NCBI GenBank assembly: GCA_963665865.2
Contig: CAXXWF010000001.1
Coordinates: 2,418,001-2,482,000 of the forward strand
Origin: PHAA01 sp963665865
GTDB taxonomy: Bacteria; Bacillota; Syntrophomonadia; Syntrophomonadales; Syntrophomonadaceae
Length of the DNA: 64,000 nt
Direction: 5' to 3'
Shown: one piece after another, positions 61,136 to 64,000 of the stretch
Position numbering within the stretch: the stretch's first letter is position 1
Layout: the number at the start of each line of letters is the position of its first letter
Made by a program: the position numbers and the translations under genes
The notes under the pieces: generated by a model
The model's input: the letters and a program-made list of their open reading frames with translations, nothing else
Databases searched by the model: none
Told to the model about the DNA's origin: nothing

Positions 61136-62149
61136 TTATCCAGTAATGATACCAGTAAATACGGCAATTAAAAATATTACATAAAAGACTCCGCACAGCA
61201 ACAACATATAAGCACTGACATGTTTTTTCTTAATCAATTGCGTAAATAACAAGGCCGCTGAAGCTAATGTTAAAACAGCTGATATATAAGCACCTGAATT
61301 TAATTGCCAATCAGTCATAAAGATTCCCAGCGCCGGAATTAAAGAACTCTGAAAAACCATGGCACCAGTGATATTTCCCAGAGCCAGGGTATCTTTTTCC
61401 CGAGATATCCAGATTACACTGTTAAACTTCTCAGGCAGCTCGGTGGCGATAGGAGTAATAATAAGCGCGAGAACGAAAGCAGGCACACCGTAAGTTAGGG
61501 CTACTATCTTTATGGAATGAACAAATAGATCAGCTCCCATTACTATACATAACAGAGCAATCAGAACCTGCAATAAAACCCATGTGACCGGTGGAATTGG
61601 GTGCCGCCGGGCAAAATAGCAGGGAGGAATGTCTGTTTCTGACTCCAGGTCCCTTTCCTGAGTCAGCATTGCAAATACGTACCAGATATAAGCGGCCACC
61701 ATAAAGATGGCTATTATTAGCTGCCAGATTCGCAATTCAGGTGGAATTGCACCAGCCAGTAATGCAGCGCTGTAAACAATCATAAAAAAGCCCAGGTCAC
61801 GGCACATACTGGAATAATCGCCCATTACTTTGGTTCCGGTCCTCCGTCTGGTTTTGAAGGCAAATACTGCTATGCCGGTGACAAACATGGCCAAAGTAGA
61901 GAGCATAAGAGGAGCTCCCAAAATTGCTCCAATGCCGATTTCTTTTCCCGCTGATCCGCGCGCAAACAATATGGCAATTACCGGAATAATTGTTTCCGGT
62001 AAGGCAGTACCCACAGCTGCCAAAACGCTGCCCACTGCACCTTCAGATAAATTAAACAATTTACCCAGCCACTCAACGCCATTTACAAATAATTCGGCTC
62101 CAACCAGTATGATTCCCAGACTGATGATTAATAAAGCAATATCACTCAT
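61136..62149 (-). CDS. CaCA-family Na+/Ca2+ antiporter (337 aa)
   Basis: Integral membrane antiporter with two homologous halves of about five helices. The alpha repeats are visible as SVLAAVGTALPETIIPVIA (residues about 41-59) and ALIITPIATELPEKFNSVIW (about 233-252), with the conserved acidic and TALPE/TELPE residues. Similar to YrbG-type exchangers. It follows the PHP gene by ten bases and may form a unit with it, though their jobs seem unrelated. Confidence 0.9.
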   Translation of the reverse strand: MSDIALLIISLGIILVGAELFVNGVEWLGKLFNLSEGAVGSVLAAVGTALPETIIPVIAILFARGSAGKEIGIGAILGAPLMLSTLAMFVTGIAVFAFKTRRRTGTKVMGDYSSMCRDLGFFMIVYSAALLAGAIPPELRIWQLIIAIFMVAAYIWYVFAMLTQERDLESETDIPPCYFARRHPIPPVTWVLLQVLIALLCIVMGADLFVHSIKIVALTYGVPAFVLALIITPIATELPEKFNSVIWISREKDTLALGNITGAMVFQSSLIPALGIFMTDWQLNSGAYISAVLTLASAALLFTQLIKKKHVSAYMLLLCGVFYVIFLIAVFTGIITG

Positions 62150-62159
62150 GATTAACCAG

Positions 62160-62945
62160 TTAACTCCTTATTTTAGAATCTAACGGTGTAACTATTTTTT
62201 TATGTTGATTAAACCTCACCAAGTATCGGTATCCGGCCTGTCGGGCCGATTGATAAGCTTGTGCCAAACCTTCACCTATTTGATCGGGGTGATGGGCATC
62301 GGACCCGAATGTAATCGGAATATCATAGCTAAACATCATATTCACCAGATCAGCGGCCGGATAAATTTCACCTACTTTTTTTCGTAAACCCGCACTATTG
62401 ATTTCAACTGCCAGATTATATTCTTTGATAACTCGCAAAACAGGTTCCAGGTAGTATAGTGAAGACCTTTTCTGCGGTCGGTGACCCCATATTTTTACCA
62501 AATCAATATGGCCGACAACATCGAAGCAGCCTGATTGCACCATTTCCATCAGGATAGCCGCATACTTAGCGTAAATCTCATCGATATCGCGTTCAGCAAA
62601 GCCCCCCTGGAAATCAGGATGATCAAAGCCCCACCCCTCTATGTAATGTACTGAACCAATTACATAATCATAGGGTCTCTGAAAAATTATTTTCTTTATT
62701 TCTTTCTCTATACCGGGGATGTAATCCAATTCTATTCCCAATCTAAGGTTTATATCATTACGCCGGGCAGTTTGCATTTTATTAAAGAGGTCGAAATCGA
62801 CCAGACTGATAAACTCATCATGTTCACTAAAGCCGATCTCTTTGATACCTCGCCGGCTAGCATTATCCAGATATTGGTTGATCCATTCCTGGCTGTAACT
62901 ATACTCACCGTGAGCCAGTGCATGCACATGATAATCAACCAGCAT
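62160..62945 (-). CDS. PHP-domain phosphatase, HisJ-like (261 aa)
   Basis: Metal-dependent phosphoesterase of the PHP superfamily. Metal ligands are visible in VDYHVHAL, GFSEHDEFI, GSVHYIEG, DVVGHIDLVKI and FGSDAHHPDQIGE. Length and motif order resemble histidinol-phosphatase of the HisK/HisJ type. No other his gene is near, so the substrate is uncertain. Confidence 0.85.
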   Translation of the reverse strand: MLVDYHVHALAHGEYSYSQEWINQYLDNASRRGIKEIGFSEHDEFISLVDFDLFNKMQTARRNDINLRLGIELDYIPGIEKEIKKIIFQRPYDYVIGSVHYIEGWGFDHPDFQGGFAERDIDEIYAKYAAILMEMVQSGCFDVVGHIDLVKIWGHRPQKRSSLYYLEPVLRVIKEYNLAVEINSAGLRKKVGEIYPAADLVNMMFSYDIPITFGSDAHHPDQIGEGLAQAYQSARQAGYRYLVRFNQHKKIVTPLDSKIRS

Positions 62946-63050
62946 GAAGTTCCCCCCCTTGTCTTATCGTAATACATTTAAACACTCTTATATTAATAAA
63001 TCAAGGCGGTATCTTGGACAGTATTCCTCAAAAATGCACTTTATAATAAC

Positions 63051-63077
63051 AAAAAACGAGGCATCTTGCCCTCGTTT
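63051..63077 (-). terminator. terminator of the RACo-like gene
   Basis: On the minus strand AACGAGG pairs with CCTCGTT over an 8-base loop, followed by a T-run, 125 bases after the stop codon at 63202. Confidence 0.8.
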
Positions 63078-63201
63078 CGATAAACCTTATCGGTGTTACC
63101 CTCACCTTATTGAAAAAAGCTTATGAACAAGCTAATCGGAACAAACACGGCGAGATTTAAGAACGATCTGGCAATTGAAGTAAATAAAAGATTTATAAAT
63201 A

Positions 63202-64000
63202 TTAAAAATTTAAGTTTTTTAAAAATATCGCTTGAAATTCCTCCTGCTCAGCTAGTTCTATATATTGCACTTTCGTTTTGATTAGAGCCGCTTCTCTCAG
63301 CTGGGCGGGAGACAACAGAGCCATAATAGCCCCTTCAGCAGCTGCATTACCTATATTTCTTATTTTTCCCGCATCTGCGGCGGGAACAAGTCCGATATTG
63401 ACAATGTTGACCAAATCTAAATAACTTCCAAAGACCCCGGCCAGATATATATTGTTAATTCTGGAAGGAGCAATATTAGCCTTTTGCAGCATCAAATCGA
63501 TAGCAGTTCGGATGGCTGACTTCGCCAACTGTAACTGTCTAATGTCATCCTGACTGAATACCAGGGGGGAACCAGATAACAGTCCTTCCCCTTCAACCAA
63601 AATTATCTCCGCACCATGATCCCCGGTTCGCATGTTTAGGCCAAGCTTGGCCTGTTCGGTTAAATTGCCGTTTTTGTCGAGGTAGTTGTTTTTCAATAAC
63701 ACTGAAATCAAGTCAATAATACCTGAGCCACAGATTCCCCGGGGAAGGCCCCCCCCAATCACCCTGAAACCCAATTTCCCATGCTCCACAAACACTTTAT
63801 CTATAGCCCCGTTACCAGCTCTCATCCCACAGCCGACTGCTCCCCCTTCAAAAGCTGGCCCGGCTGCGGCTGATGCCGCCCACATACTCCCTTGATGACA
63901 TAGTACTATCTCGCCATTAGTGCCAATATCGATCAACAAAAAGGTTTGATGATGAAACTGTGACAGGGTCAGTAAACAGGCAGTAGTATCCGCACCTACA
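63202..64000 (-). CDS. RACo-like ASKHA-fold activator, C-terminal part (partial)
   Basis: The frame is open to the window edge (GADTTACLLTLSQ precedes LIDIGTNGEIVL). DIGTNGEI, AAGPAFEGGAVGCGMRA, GGGLPRGICGSGIIDL, and INNIYLAGVFGSYLD are typical of the C-terminal ATPase-like domain of reductive activators of corrinoid proteins (DUF4445). In that family an N-terminal 2Fe-2S ferredoxin domain precedes, which would lie beyond the edge. It would reduce an inactive Co(II) corrinoid for methyl transfer. No methyltransferase is visible in the window. Confidence 0.85.
   Translation of the reverse strand, partial: VGADTTACLLTLSQFHHQTFLLIDIGTNGEIVLCHQGSMWAASAAAGPAFEGGAVGCGMRAGNGAIDKVFVEHGKLGFRVIGGGLPRGICGSGIIDLISVLLKNNYLDKNGNLTEQAKLGLNMRTGDHGAEIILVEGEGLLSGSPLVFSQDDIRQLQLAKSAIRTAIDLMLQKANIAPSRINNIYLAGVFGSYLDLVNIVNIGLVPAADAGKIRNIGNAAAEGAIMALLSPAQLREAALIKTKVQYIELAEQEEFQAIFLKNLNF

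Overview
The window looks like a chromosome segment of an anaerobic Firmicute of class Clostridia, possibly near Syntrophomonadaceae. The signs are an IspH fused to ribosomal protein S1, FabK instead of FabI, rubrerythrin, FeoAB with a Fur repressor, an Nfn-type transhydrogenase, a pyruvoyl arginine decarboxylase and a RACo-like protein. The family level is a guess. Nearly all genes lie on the minus strand. I see no tRNA, rRNA or CRISPR array.

Layout. 0-3.4 kb: ispH-S1, plsC, cmk. 3.5-6.6 kb: a dispersed repeat, an unknown protein, rubrerythrin and a polyamine pair (pdaD, speE). 6.6-9.2 kb: LysR regulator with a SufBD-SufC pair. 9.3-16.7 kb: a fatty acid operon fabH-K-D-G-acpP-fabF-fabZ-accD-accA. 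17-21.4 kb: an NPD-like flavoprotein and feoA/feoB/fur with two strong Fur boxes. 21.4-31.3 kb: carA, gltBD, glnA and an ANTAR regulator. 31.3-36.8 kb: a foldase lipoprotein and a five-gene cluster of two KaiC-like ATPases, a V4R-domain protein, a small winged-helix protein and a pseudo-histidine kinase. 37.4-41.2 kb: gdhA and nfnAB. 41.3-52.8 kb: a scrambled accessory zone with IS91 and IS3 remnants, a group II intron, partial copies of a neighbouring operon, broken genes and a large SLH/FecR/RCC1 surface protein. 52.8-60.4 kb: a four-gene glutamate-synthase-like operon, visibly GC-richer than its surroundings. 60.5-64 kb: a MITE-like element, an IS3 remnant, a cation antiporter, a PHP phosphatase and a partial RACo-like gene.

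The main theme is glutamate and ammonia metabolism. Five transcription units (gltBD, ANTAR-glnA, gdhA, nfnAB and the glutamate-synthase-like operon) share a GTATAC-centred box 20-21 bp upstream of a recognisable -35 element. Three of them (gltBD, ANTAR-glnA, glutamate-synthase-like) also have a leader terminator overlapped by a short stem with a six-base loop, the kind of structure ANTAR proteins bind. Together these suggest a two-layer nitrogen regulon: an unidentified activator at the box, plus antitermination by the ANTAR protein encoded next to glnA. The KaiC/V4R/pseudokinase cluster is the best candidate for an undescribed signalling system.
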